A stretch of DNA of 64,000 nt from Pseudomonas cannabina. GTDB taxonomy: Bacteria; Pseudomonadota; Gammaproteobacteria; Pseudomonadales; Pseudomonadaceae. The DNA lies in contig NZ_FNKU01000001.1 of NCBI RefSeq assembly GCF_900100365.1, positions 5,576,501 through 5,640,500 of the forward strand. Reading direction: 5' to 3'. Below are positions 36,991-45,122 of this stretch, piece after piece; the first letter of the stretch is position 1, and every line of letters begins with the position of its first letter. The notes under the pieces are model-generated. The model was given only the letters and a program-made list of their open reading frames with translations, was not told the DNA's origin and did not search any database. Position numbers and translations under genes: made by a program.

Positions 36991-37422
36991 GTGCGGACGA
37001 TTGACTATCGAAGATTTGAATACAAGGGCGATTACGCGTCGGGGGCTTGCTTTGTACGTGTGGGTATCACCGATGGAGGAATGCTGTTCGGTTTGATCGC
37101 TCAGTTGCGAGACTATGACGGTACCTCTGTCACGAATGACATCGAAGAGATCATCAGCGGTGTGATTCATCGCCTTCATACCGAGCGGGCTTTACCCAAG
37201 GCGTTTTCTTCGATGTACGAAGTTCTTGAGCAATTTACTTGGGTCGAACACTACGCGCCTGGCATTGGAATCTCTTCTGAAGGGTCGTGGGCCATCGTCA
37301 CCCTCGATGCCAGCAATACACCTGATTGGGAATATATGACCCTCGATGATGTTGTAGCTCATACCGATGTAGACCCCGACTTCTTCACACTGGGCGAAGA
37401 CGACTCACGTCTCAAAAAGTAG
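36991..37422 (+). CDS. Unknown protein at the left border of cargo block 2
   Basis: 143 residues from a GTG at 36991 with an AGAAGGAC ribosome binding site; a longer start at 36904 seems less likely. The residues (VRTIDYRRFEYKGDYASGAC, HRLHTERALPKAFSSMYEVL, acidic tail DVDPDFFTLGEDDSRLKK) look like a real soluble acidic protein, but I do not recognise the family. It lies between the DUF4177-like gene and a helicase remnant and has no counterpart at the right border of the block. Confidence 0.55.
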   Translation: MRTIDYRRFEYKGDYASGACFVRVGITDGGMLFGLIAQLRDYDGTSVTNDIEEIISGVIHRLHTERALPKAFSSMYEVLEQFTWVEHYAPGIGISSEGSWAIVTLDASNTPDWEYMTLDDVVAHTDVDPDFFTLGEDDSRLKK

Positions 37423-37513
37423 ATGGCGGGGAAGGCACGGGGTATCGAGGCTTTGAGTGCTGCTTCATGTCCTTGAAGCGCTGCATGATGTCGATCGCCA
37501 GTGACACTAAAAT
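37412..37513 (-). pseudogene. C-terminal remnant of the ICE UvrD-like helicase gene
   Basis: The frame reads ILVSLAIDIMQRFKDMKQHS, matching the end of the helicase at 49143 (ILAVNSLVIDIMQRFKDNRS). Only about 20 related codons remain. With the duplicated DUF4177-like gene it shows that the border of cargo block 2 is made of duplicated ICE backbone. Confidence 0.65.
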
Positions 37514-37876
37514 CTGGCGCAGACCACAGGTTTCCAGCAAGCCTGCCCAGCAGCCGTTGGCCGTGGAGAGGTTTTTCAAAGGACGGGGTTTGAAACTGGT
37601 AGGCATGCATGATCACCGATTGCTTTGAAGGCAAAGACACTTTTTGCGTCTCAATAGGGAGGCTTTTAATTTTTGATACGGTACGTTCACAAATTCTAGA
37701 GTCTAAAGAGACAAACTTGACGATGGCCCCTTACGGAGGTAAGAGGATGGAGCTTCCAACAGCAGCGCTACCGGGCTATCGGACTGAATCGTGTGATCGC
37801 AGCCATGGTGCTGGGTAGTACAGGGGGCGGGGAGCAATGAAACAGAAAGTGCACTAAGCCGAGTGCATGCGCGTAA

Positions 37877-37899
37877 CCCCCCCCCCCAAAAAAAAAAAA
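37877..37899. repeat. Homopolymer tract C11-A12
   Basis: Eleven C followed by twelve A in non-coding DNA; compare C11-A8 at 20361. Such tracts are prone to slippage and to sequencing error. Confidence 0.8.
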
Positions 37900-38010
37900 C
37901 ATCGGTTTTCAGTCGCATTTAGTCCTGGTCGGCCGCTCTCGATTGCAGGTCGAAGTGGGTGGATGCAGGTTCGTTTGCAGTCATTGCTGGTTCGCGGTGC
38001 CGGATAGACG

Positions 38011-38079
38011 CAATCAATCCCGGTCGAAAAACGCGATGTTTGCAGGTCGGGGCCATTTCGATTGCAGGTCGTTACACCT
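38011..38079 (+). repeat. Cargo repeat R1, copy 2
   Basis: Nearly identical to 19612-19680 in cargo block 1. It lies about 70 bases before the end of the unknown small gene. Confidence 0.7.
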
Positions 38080-38156
38080 AACGAGGTGGCTTGATGCATA
38101 GGCATTTTGAAATTCCTATGCACGAGCCTTTGCCGTCTTATCCTCCTTACCGTGTG

Positions 38157-38549
38157 CTAAGGAGGCGCTGATTTATTCGATTTTTCGTCCCTGCAACGCT
38201 CTGGAGGCCTTGATTTATCTGGGGGCAACAGCTGGGTTTTAGAATAAATCAGCGTCTCCCTAAGTTTAAATCCCCGCGCATAAACAAGATTGAACGTGTC
38301 TATCGCATGCAGTATTTCTATGTCAGGTAGGCTGGCGGAAACTGTCAGCACCGGTTTGTCATCCGCATCTCGCACTGTAGCAGTATGGGGACTCGACTCC
38401 CGATCAATCTGAATATCATTGGGGCTACGAGATAAATAAAGTTTTTCATGTGCGTCTTCCGTGATTGCTGATTGAGTTTGGAAATTGAACAGTTTTCGCT
38501 GCGAGAAAGGTGATTCTCTATAATCGATACTTTCGCGCCGAAGATCCAA
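38157..38549 (-). CDS. Unknown small gene with MITE-derived C-terminus
   Basis: 130 residues as it stands. The first 97 (MDLRRESIDYRESPFSQRKL... to FNLVYARGFKL) are native and homologous to the remnant at 22338. The last 33 (RETLIYSKTQLLPPDKSRPP...) are encoded by a MITE inserted with a CTAA duplication. Without the MITE the gene would end four codons later (STR stop at 38147). No family recognised; the homologue also lies beside effector DNA. The start at 38549 is the first ATG, but upstream sequence may be truncated. Confidence 0.5.
   Translation of the reverse strand: MDLRRESIDYRESPFSQRKLFNFQTQSAITEDAHEKLYLSRSPNDIQIDRESSPHTATVRDADDKPVLTVSASLPDIEILHAIDTFNLVYARGFKLRETLIYSKTQLLPPDKSRPPERCRDEKSNKSAPP
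38161..38259 (-). mobile_element. MITE-A copy 7 (99 bp)
   Basis: Flanked by CTAA on both sides; inserted in the last codons of the unknown small gene. Confidence 0.92.
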
Positions 38550-38684
38550 AAGCGTGTAAATATTAGCCTGTTCGTTTCAGTTTCGTGGACTCTGACCTCT
38601 GGCGCTTCCGAATCCTCTAAAAAACTGCGCCGACACCGCCAAAGGCCCCGTCGGTGCAGCTACTCACTCGTTCACATCAGCCAT

Positions 38685-39872
38685 TCAGTTTCGGCGGTCG
38701 ATGATGTAGAGCATTTTGCCTCGCTCCGAGACGGCGTAGTCTCTGGCATCCTTGCGCAGGACCGACACGCTGCCTTGGTCTTTCTGGTACGCCTCGTTGA
38801 TGTCGGGGATATCGGCGATGGCGGTTTCGATTCTGGCGCGTTCGTCTTCATCGACTTCGGAGGCCTGAACGAAAACGGTCACCAGTTCCTTGCGCTCTTC
38901 GGTCACTGACAGGTGAACCTGGATTTCCAGCGATCGGCCCAGTGTCTGTTTAATCGTTTGCTGAATGATGCCCAGCCCGATGAGGTTGCCCATGAAGTTG
39001 AAGCTCATGTCCTCCCGCTGGATGTCTGTCAGGTAGAGCTTGTCGCCTTTCATCGAAAGGGTTGCGGTGTCTCCTAGGCGATACCTCAGTAGCGGCGTAA
39101 AGTTTTCTCGGGTCAGCGAGGTGATGAGGATGCTGTCGCCTTCTTTTTCGATGAAATACTTGTCGGACAGAAACTCGTATTCAGTGTGGCAAGGGCTGTT
39201 GGTGAAACCCAGAATGCCGCCCTCGGAACTGCCATACACACCGACGATGGAGACTTGTTCGCCAAAGGCTTGCCTGATGATTTTCTTCTGGAAAGTTTTC
39301 AGGCTCTCGCCGGTGAAGACAACCTTCTCGATATTGATGCGCACACCGTTATGTTGCATGGCATTGATGAACTGCAAGATAGTGGATGGCACGCCGAGCA
39401 GTACGTTGAGCTTGATCGAGTTAAGCGCTTCGAAATGGCTCTTGGTCACCAGGGTGATGTCACCTACGGACACGACGTGAGCACCGCAGTTACCGGCCAT
39501 CATGGTAATCATGTTGTTCAGAGCAGAAAACAGGTTGATCGTGAACAGGTTGGCGCAGCGATCACCGGGCAGAATAAAGCCGTTGCTGCGGAAGACGTTG
39601 GAGAGGGAGCTGTCTTCATCGACTTCGCAGTCGTAGTAGTAATAACAGCGTTTGATGTTGCCGCTGGTGCCACTGGTAAAGCCGATCAGGCAGTTTCGCT
39701 CATTGCGCTCTAGACAGCGTTCAGTCTGTGCCGCGAAGCCGTCTTTGTCCATGATCGGTACGTGGGTTCTGAAGTCCTGATAAGTGAATCCTTCAAAATC
39801 GTTGTTCTGGTGGATTTTAGCGGCAGTGCTGGAAATTCTGCTCCATTCCTTTTCCATATCGTAGGCAGTCAT
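38685..39872 (-). CDS. iaaL: Indoleacetate-lysine synthetase IaaL
   Basis: 395 residues, the length of P. savastanoi IaaL, and the whole sequence agrees with my memory of that protein. It is an adenylate-forming enzyme: the AMP-binding signature GFTSGTSGNIKR is at about residue 70. IaaL joins IAA to the epsilon-amino group of lysine using ATP, which lowers the free auxin pool. A ribosome binding site (AGAGGA) precedes the ATG. It follows matE by 80 bp on the same strand, so the two probably form an operon. A TAC trinucleotide repeat at codons 77-80 gives a Tyr run. Confidence 0.95.
   Translation of the reverse strand: MTAYDMEKEWSRISSTAAKIHQNNDFEGFTYQDFRTHVPIMDKDGFAAQTERCLERNERNCLIGFTSGTSGNIKRCYYYYDCEVDEDSSLSNVFRSNGFILPGDRCANLFTINLFSALNNMITMMAGNCGAHVVSVGDITLVTKSHFEALNSIKLNVLLGVPSTILQFINAMQHNGVRINIEKVVFTGESLKTFQKKIIRQAFGEQVSIVGVYGSSEGGILGFTNSPCHTEYEFLSDKYFIEKEGDSILITSLTRENFTPLLRYRLGDTATLSMKGDKLYLTDIQREDMSFNFMGNLIGLGIIQQTIKQTLGRSLEIQVHLSVTEERKELVTVFVQASEVDEDERARIETAIADIPDINEAYQKDQGSVSVLRKDARDYAVSERGKMLYIIDRRN
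39633..39641 (-). repeat. TAC trinucleotide repeat within iaaL
   Basis: On the coding strand TGT TAT TAC TAC TAC GAC encodes Cys-Tyr4-Asp. Three perfect TAC units. A variable number of TAC repeats in one iaaL allele has been reported in P. savastanoi (from memory). Confidence 0.75.
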
Positions 39873-39883
39873 GCGAGTCCTCT

Positions 39884-39956
39884 ATAGTCCGTTTTTTGAT
39901 TTCCTGGACATCCTGCCCACCTGACGACAGCCAAGGGTGGGCAAAACGCGGACTAT
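39884..39956 (-). promoter_or_regulatory. Nested hairpin between matE and iaaL
   Basis: Outer arms ATAGTCCG (39884-39891) and CGGACTAT (39949-39956) enclose inner arms GCCCACC (39915-39921) and GGTGGGC (39936-39942). The structure covers the whole intergenic space, including the matE stop codon, and ends 12 bases before the iaaL start. It could be a processing, stability or attenuation element; there is no terminal U run of the usual terminator type on the coding strand. Confidence 0.55.
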
Positions 39957-41329
39957 GAGTTACTCCTGTGGAGGGATCGGTTCCCTATTGAATGGATCTC
40001 GATGTCCAACATCTTTTTCATGAGCAGATGCGCGAGCCAGCAGGCACAAAAGGCCACTATGGTGTTACCCAGCAACTGCCCGAGCATTACCCCGACGCTG
40101 CCAAATTTATGTGCCCCATACCACACGAACGGCATGGTTCCCAGGCTGGCGCGCAACCAGCCGAACAGTGTGACGTACGCCGGTCGCCCCATACTGAGGA
40201 AGACTGAGGTGGCAATGAATTGCAGCCCGATGAGCGTCCAGAGGGCGCCGCCCCATCGGCAGAACGCGAAGAACACGACCTGGCCTTCACCGGCGACATG
40301 AAACAAGCTGGCTAATGGCTCAGCGAGCAGAATGAGTAACAGCGAGGTCACTGAGCCGTAGCCGATCAACAATCCGTACGTCATCTTTATGGCTTGCGAC
40401 ACGCGAGCAGTGTTCATTGCGCCCAGGTTTTGCCCCAGTATCGGGATCAGCGCACCGGGCAAGGCGAACACGACACAAAAAGCAACCTGAATGACCCTGT
40501 CGATCACCCCGATAGTCGCCAGCGCCTGAGATCCGAACGGCGCCATCGCAGCCATTACGTAGGCCATGCCCACTGGAGTCGCCAGGTTGCCAATCACCGC
40601 TGGCAAGGCGGTTCGCCCGATATTTCTGATGTCACCTGACAGGTTCTTCAGGCTGACCCGACAGGTCAGATGGGCGACTCGGTGAACGTAGTAAAACCCC
40701 AGACAGGCCGATACCAGGCTCGATATCAGGTAGGCGATGCCGGCACCCACCAGGCCCAGATCGAACACCACAATAAGCAGCGGATCTGCGATGGCAACGG
40801 CGGCCGTCGCCGTCAGCAGGGTCCACATCGCCTGTTTGCCGAAGCCTGCACTGCGCAGGATCTGCACGCATAGCTGCTCGACAGCGACTAGCACCGAAGC
40901 CGGAAGGGTTAGCCACAGATATTCACGCGCCGCTGTAAAACTGTTGCCCTCTCCGCCTAACATGCTGATGGCCTGGTCGAGAACTATTAGCTCAAGCGCA
41001 GCGCCACAAACGGTAGCCATGCTGGCAAGCAGCACACCACTACTGGCGAGGCGTCTGGCTTGATCCGGCACGCCGCTGCCCAGGCTTCTCGAAACGATTG
41101 TCGAGACCGCCACGGCTATGCCAAGAATCATCGAAATGAGGAAGAACAGCAGGGTTTTGGCTATAGCGAACGCAGCCAACAAACTGTCGTCACGCAGCAT
41201 CACGATGTAAACCACGGTCAGCACTTCGATCAGAAAGATCGACAGCATGCTGGTCGCACTGGTGCTGGTCATGAACACAAGATGCCGTAACAACGACCCA
41301 GATGTGAAGGCTGCTTTGTTAACCGCCAT
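39953..41329 (-). CDS. matE: MATE family efflux transporter beside iaaL
   Basis: 458 residues with about 12 hydrophobic segments and the two-fold MATE layout; for example VVYIVMLRDDSLLAAFAIAK near the N-terminus, then FFLISMILGIAVAVSTIVSR, and ALPGALIPILGQNLGAMNTA in the second half. It is an inner-membrane, cation-coupled exporter. In P. syringae a matE gene is coupled to iaaL and has been linked to auxin-related virulence; the substrate is not proven. The ribosome binding site is AAGGATCA. Only about 50 bp upstream of the ATG begins a MITE-B relic followed by an IS4 element, so the original promoter region may have been lost; no hrp box is seen. Confidence 0.88.
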   Translation of the reverse strand: MAVNKAAFTSGSLLRHLVFMTSTSATSMLSIFLIEVLTVVYIVMLRDDSLLAAFAIAKTLLFFLISMILGIAVAVSTIVSRSLGSGVPDQARRLASSGVLLASMATVCGAALELIVLDQAISMLGGEGNSFTAAREYLWLTLPASVLVAVEQLCVQILRSAGFGKQAMWTLLTATAAVAIADPLLIVVFDLGLVGAGIAYLISSLVSACLGFYYVHRVAHLTCRVSLKNLSGDIRNIGRTALPAVIGNLATPVGMAYVMAAMAPFGSQALATIGVIDRVIQVAFCVVFALPGALIPILGQNLGAMNTARVSQAIKMTYGLLIGYGSVTSLLLILLAEPLASLFHVAGEGQVVFFAFCRWGGALWTLIGLQFIATSVFLSMGRPAYVTLFGWLRASLGTMPFVWYGAHKFGSVGVMLGQLLGNTIVAFCACWLAHLLMKKMLDIEIHSIGNRSLHRSNS

Positions 41330-41381
41330 TGATCCTTATCTTCTCGCTGATCTCAGAAGAGCACGGCATTGCATCACTGAA

Positions 41382-41514
41382 GCTCTGTATGAAAAGTGGC
41401 TGAGCTCTGTGATGATGCGTTAAAACAAGCTCAGAACACTCATTTACAATCCGTAGAAACCGCTTCCTCGCCTTTTTTGCCTTGCATGAACCACACCCCC
41501 CGACTTTTCGTACA
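41382..41514 (+). mobile_element. MITE-B relic (incomplete copy)
   Basis: About 130 bases similar to the complete 139-bp element at 42110-42248 (same start GCTCTGTA, same CTTCCTCGCCT and CGACTTTTCGTACA stretches). Its last bases are missing where the IS4 element begins. Confidence 0.6.
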
Positions 41515-42006
41515 GGGGGGGTACGCCGGACAATGGCATTCGGTTAAAATGCGCTATGTTAGTTTGCTTGAAAATGAAGCAAGGCACCACCTCGATGTCC
41601 CATGAGAAAATGTCTGTGTTCTGGACAAAAGTCGGTAAATTATTTCAGCAAACCTGTCAGTCCACGGATTCAGAATGGCAAAAACGCAGGCGTGTGATTG
41701 ATACCCGGTTGTTGGTCGTATTCATACTGAAGATGGTTTTAAGTAGAAACCTGCAGGGTTATGGCAGCAGCCTGGGCGCACTGTGGGAGTCGTGTGCAGA
41801 CAAAGGGATCGCTCTGCCCCGTACGGATGCCGTTGCAGCATCTTCCCTGTGTGAGGCCGGGCAGAAGTTGCCAGAAGCCGTTTTCAAAACGCTCTACGAC
41901 GAACTGATTTCACTGTGGCACGCTCACCGGGACACACCAACCTGGAAAGGGCATCGGGTCTTTGCCATCGACGGATCGAAAATCAATGCGCCCCGCAGTC
42001 TGCTAG

Positions 42007-42105
42007 GGAGGCGCTGATTTATTCGATTTTTCGTCCCTGCAACGCTCTGGAGGCCTTGATTTATCTGGGGGCAACAGCTGGGTTTTAGAATAAATCAGCG
42101 TCTCC
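42007..42105 (-). mobile_element. MITE-A copy 8 (99 bp)
   Basis: Flanked by CTAG on both sides, inserted in the IS4 transposase gene. Its right CTAG is shared with MITE-B. Confidence 0.92.
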
Positions 42106-42109
42106 CTAG

Positions 42110-42248
42110 GCTCTGTACGTAAAGTGGCTGCGCTCGGTGATGCTGCGTTAAAAACAGGCTCGGAATGCTCATTTACAACACGTAGACTCCGCTTCCTCGC
42201 CTGTTTTTGCCTTGCCTGACCTTCGCTTGCCGACTTTTCGTACACAGC
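42110..42248 (+). mobile_element. MITE-B (139 bp)
   Basis: Starts GCTCTGTACGTAAAGTGG, ends CGACTTTTCGTACACAGC: imperfect inverted repeats of about 17 bp. Flanked by CTAG on both sides. No coding capacity. It uses the same CTAG target as MITE-A copy 8 but has unrelated sequence. Confidence 0.8.
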
Positions 42249-43220
42249 CTAGAATACTGCTATAAAACGCCACGGGAGACGACACGGCATTACCTTTGCG
42301 CCATGGTGAGCGGGTTGTACAATTTGCAAGAGCAGTTGATTTTACGATTTCGAGCTGGCACTCATAAAGACGAACGCCGCTGTGTGCCGGAACATCTGGC
42401 AAAACTGGAGCGGGGATATCTGGTCATTTTCGACCGGGGTTACTTCAGCTACCAGATCCTGCATCAAGTCTTGGCCAGCGGGCAACACGCCGTATTCCGC
42501 CTGCAGCAAGGGACCACTAATTCGCAGGTGGCCGCGTTCTGGGATAGTGACCGCAAGGATGCCATCATCGACTACGTCCCGTCGCCCGCTGTGAAACATG
42601 GCCTCAAGAAGCGCGGACCCACTACTGGGTTTCAGCCACTTGCCAGCAGATTGGTGAAATGCAGGATCGAGGATGAAACCCATGTGTATGCCACAACCCT
42701 GATGAATCAGACCGGTTATCCTGCGGACTGTTTTGCGGACCTGTATCACGGGCGCTGGGGCATCGAAGAGTTGTACAAGGTCTCGAAACAGTTCATTGAT
42801 GGGAAGGACTTTCATTCGCAAACAGAGCGCGGTGTAAAGCATGATATCTCCGGACACTTCCTGCTGATCAACCTTGCCCGGCTGTTTGAAACAGACACGC
42901 GCAACCGACTGCCTTGCGATGACCAGCCAGTGGAATCCAACGCCACGACCTCATGGCCACAAACCGGCAAGACGTTGAAAATCAATTTCAAGCATTGTCT
43001 GTTTGTGGTGGGACGCCACTTGGAAAATCTGGTGCTGATGCCCGGACGGACTCCTGCGAACTGGCTGGACAAGGCGATGGTGGCAGTGGCCCGAATCAGA
43101 CAGCGCAAGCGCCCCAGGCGGCAGTACCCGCGGCGCTCCTTCAAGCCCCGCACGCTATGGAATTCGTTTGGAGCGCCACCAAAACCTTTACCGAATGCCA
43201 TTGTCCGGCTTACACCCCCT

Positions 43221-43411
43221 ATACGCAAGCCAGTGCGTGGTCGGCCAGCGCGGTCGTTAGTGCTTATTAATTTTAGAGGACTAGCATGGTTTGAAGGAAT
43301 GGTTCAGGTGTTTTGGATTTTGGCGGCTGCCGTTAAAAGGTGCTGTTTCAGTTTCATTTAAAGAATCGTAATCCGGGTAGCACGTAAGGTCGAAGAGGGT
43401 AGAGTCGCGTT
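43221..43411. promoter_or_regulatory. iaaM upstream region
   Basis: 190 bases between the IS4 right end and the iaaM start, the only room left for the iaaM-iaaH promoter. No clear -35/-10 pair or hrp box could be recognised. Weak ribosome binding sequence GAGGG lies before the ATG. Confidence 0.4.
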
Positions 43412-45085
43412 ATGTATGACCATTTTAGCTCACCTAGTATTGATATTTTATACGACTACAGTCCCTTTCTGAAACGATGTGAAATGACGGGAGGTATAGG
43501 CAGCTATTCATCTGGAACGCCCACCCCTCGGGTAGCGATAGTCGGTGCCGGTATCAGTGGGCTGGTCGCTGCAACTGAACTATTACGGGCTGGAGTCAAG
43601 GACGTGGTTTTATATGAGTCGCGTGATCGAATCGGGGGGCGAGTATGGTCTCAAGTGTTCGATCAGACTCGTTCACGTTACATTGCAGAAATGGGTGCGA
43701 TGCGCTTTCCTCCCAGCGCAACTGGACTTTTCCACTACCTGAATAAGTTTGATATTTCGACTTCGACCACCTTTCCGGATCCTGGTGTGGTGGACACGGA
43801 GCTGCATTACCGTGGCAAGCGCTATTACTGGTCGGCGGGCAAAAAGCCGCCCGAATTATTCAGGCGAGTCTATGAGGGGTGGCAGTCTCTATTGTCCGAA
43901 GGTTACCTCCTTGAAGGCGGTTCTTTAGTTGCTCCGCTGGACATTACCGCAATGCTGAAGTCGGGTCGTCTGGAAGAGGCAGCGATCGCATGGCAGGGGT
44001 GGCTCAATGTATTCCGGGATTGTTCATTCTATAACGCGATTGTCTGTATTTTTACTGGCCGTCATCCGCCAGGCGGCGACAGATGGGCTCGCCCTGAAGA
44101 CTTTGAGCTGTTTGGCTCGCTTGGCATAGGCTCGGGCGGGTTTTTGCCAGTCTTTCAGGCTGGCTTTACGGAAATACTGCGGATGGTCATCAACGGATAC
44201 CAAAGTGACCAGCGACTGATTCCGGGCGGGATATCCAGTCTGGCCGCGAGACTCGCTGATCAGTCGTTTGACGGCAAAGCGTTAAGGGACCGCGTTTGTT
44301 TTAGCCGGGTAGGTCGCATTTCCAGAGAAGCTGAAAAAATCATCATCCAGACGGAAGCAGGAGAGCAGCGTGTATTTGATCGAGTAATTGTCACTAGCAG
44401 TAATCGGGCCATGCAAATGATTCACTGCCTCACGGATAGCGAGAGCTTTCTGAGTCGTGATGTCGCTCGTGCTGTCCGCGAAACCCATCTGACAGGTTCA
44501 TCGAAGCTTTTCATTCTCACCCGAACCAAATTCTGGATAAAAAACAAGCTTCCCACCACCATCCAGTCGGACGGTCTGGTGCGCGGCGTCTATTGTCTGG
44601 ATTATCAGCCCGATGAACCTGAGGGGCATGGCGTTGTTCTGCTCAGTTACACGTGGGAAGACGACGCTCAAAAAATGCTGGCGATGCCTGACAAGAAAAC
44701 GCGTTGCCAGGTACTGGTTGATGACCTTGCTGCGATACACCCGACGTTCGCCAGTTATCTCCTGCCCGTTGATGGGGATTATGAGCGGTATGTATTGCAC
44801 CATGACTGGCTCACCGATCCCCATTCTGCGGGCGCTTTCAAACTCAATTATCCCGGCGAGGACGTTTACTCGCAGCGATTGTTTTTTCAACCAATGACAG
44901 CGAACAGTCCCAATAAAGACACGGGGCTCTATCTGGCTGGCTGCAGTTGCTCTTTTGCCGGAGGGTGGATCGAAGGTGCTGTCCAGACAGCATTGAACAG
45001 TGCTTGCGCGGTGCTGCGCAGCACCGGAGGGCAACTGTCAAAAGGCAACCCGCTGGACTGTATCAACGCCTCCTATCGCTATTAA
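43412..45085 (+). CDS. iaaM: Tryptophan 2-monooxygenase IaaM
   Basis: 557 residues, the same length as P. savastanoi IaaM and in strong agreement with it from memory. An FAD-binding Rossmann motif VAIVGAGISGLVAATELLRA lies at about residues 41-60, followed by LYESRDRIGGRVWS; the C-terminal FAD-contact region has LYLAGCSCSFAGGWIEGAVQ. The enzyme oxidatively decarboxylates L-tryptophan to indole-3-acetamide, the first step of the bacterial IAA pathway, in the cytosol. iaaH follows 37 bp downstream. The frame is intact, unlike strains where IS elements disrupt iaaM. Confidence 0.96.
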   Translation: MYDHFSSPSIDILYDYSPFLKRCEMTGGIGSYSSGTPTPRVAIVGAGISGLVAATELLRAGVKDVVLYESRDRIGGRVWSQVFDQTRSRYIAEMGAMRFPPSATGLFHYLNKFDISTSTTFPDPGVVDTELHYRGKRYYWSAGKKPPELFRRVYEGWQSLLSEGYLLEGGSLVAPLDITAMLKSGRLEEAAIAWQGWLNVFRDCSFYNAIVCIFTGRHPPGGDRWARPEDFELFGSLGIGSGGFLPVFQAGFTEILRMVINGYQSDQRLIPGGISSLAARLADQSFDGKALRDRVCFSRVGRISREAEKIIIQTEAGEQRVFDRVIVTSSNRAMQMIHCLTDSESFLSRDVARAVRETHLTGSSKLFILTRTKFWIKNKLPTTIQSDGLVRGVYCLDYQPDEPEGHGVVLLSYTWEDDAQKMLAMPDKKTRCQVLVDDLAAIHPTFASYLLPVDGDYERYVLHHDWLTDPHSAGAFKLNYPGEDVYSQRLFFQPMTANSPNKDTGLYLAGCSCSFAGGWIEGAVQTALNSACAVLRSTGGQLSKGNPLDCINASYRY

Positions 45086-45122
45086 CAGTCCTGAGAGCAG
45101 CGCTAATACGGGTGAAAAGAGC

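Larger units (their letters stand above)
37514..38156. other. Non-coding stretch with cargo repeats
   Basis: No convincing gene. It contains a 25-base stretch around 37827-37851 also found near 25375-25398, the C11-A12 tract and repeat R1 (38011-38079). Confidence 0.5.
41515..43220 (+). mobile_element. IS4-family insertion sequence carrying two nested MITEs
   Basis: Inverted repeats GCCGGACAATGGCATTCGGT (left, from about 41524) and its complement (43190-43209), extended outward by runs of five to seven G. The transposase gene is split by MITE-A copy 8 and MITE-B. The ends were set by eye; no target duplication was found. Confidence 0.75.
41595..43220 (+). pseudogene. IS4-family transposase, interrupted by two MITEs
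   Basis: The N-terminal part (MSHEKMSVFWTKVGKLFQQT...KGHRVFAIDGSKINAPRSL) contains the first catalytic Asp (AIDGSK). After the MITEs it continues LEYCYKTPRETTRHYLCAMV...VIFDRGYFSYQILHQVL...DLYHGRWGIEELYKVSKQFI, with the second Asp (FDRGY) and the YREK-like Glu region. Deleting both MITEs with one CTAG on each restores one uninterrupted frame across the site. The frame then runs through the right inverted repeat into flanking DNA without a stop inside the element. Confidence 0.8.

Noticed and set aside
39965..39984. GGAACC followed by CCAC on the minus strand upstream of iaaL, a possible hrp box
   Set aside because: The two parts are separated by only 7 bases instead of 15-16, and the sequence is part of the matE 3' coding end.
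42003..42245. A minus-strand gene ending in the MITE tail inside the IS4 region
   Set aside because: It runs antisense through MITE-B and MITE-A only; there is no native coding sequence in it.
43221..43361. Extra C-terminal 47 codons of the IS4 transposase beyond the right inverted repeat
   Set aside because: These codons lie in flanking DNA outside the element and are probably only read because the frame lacks a stop at the IS end.
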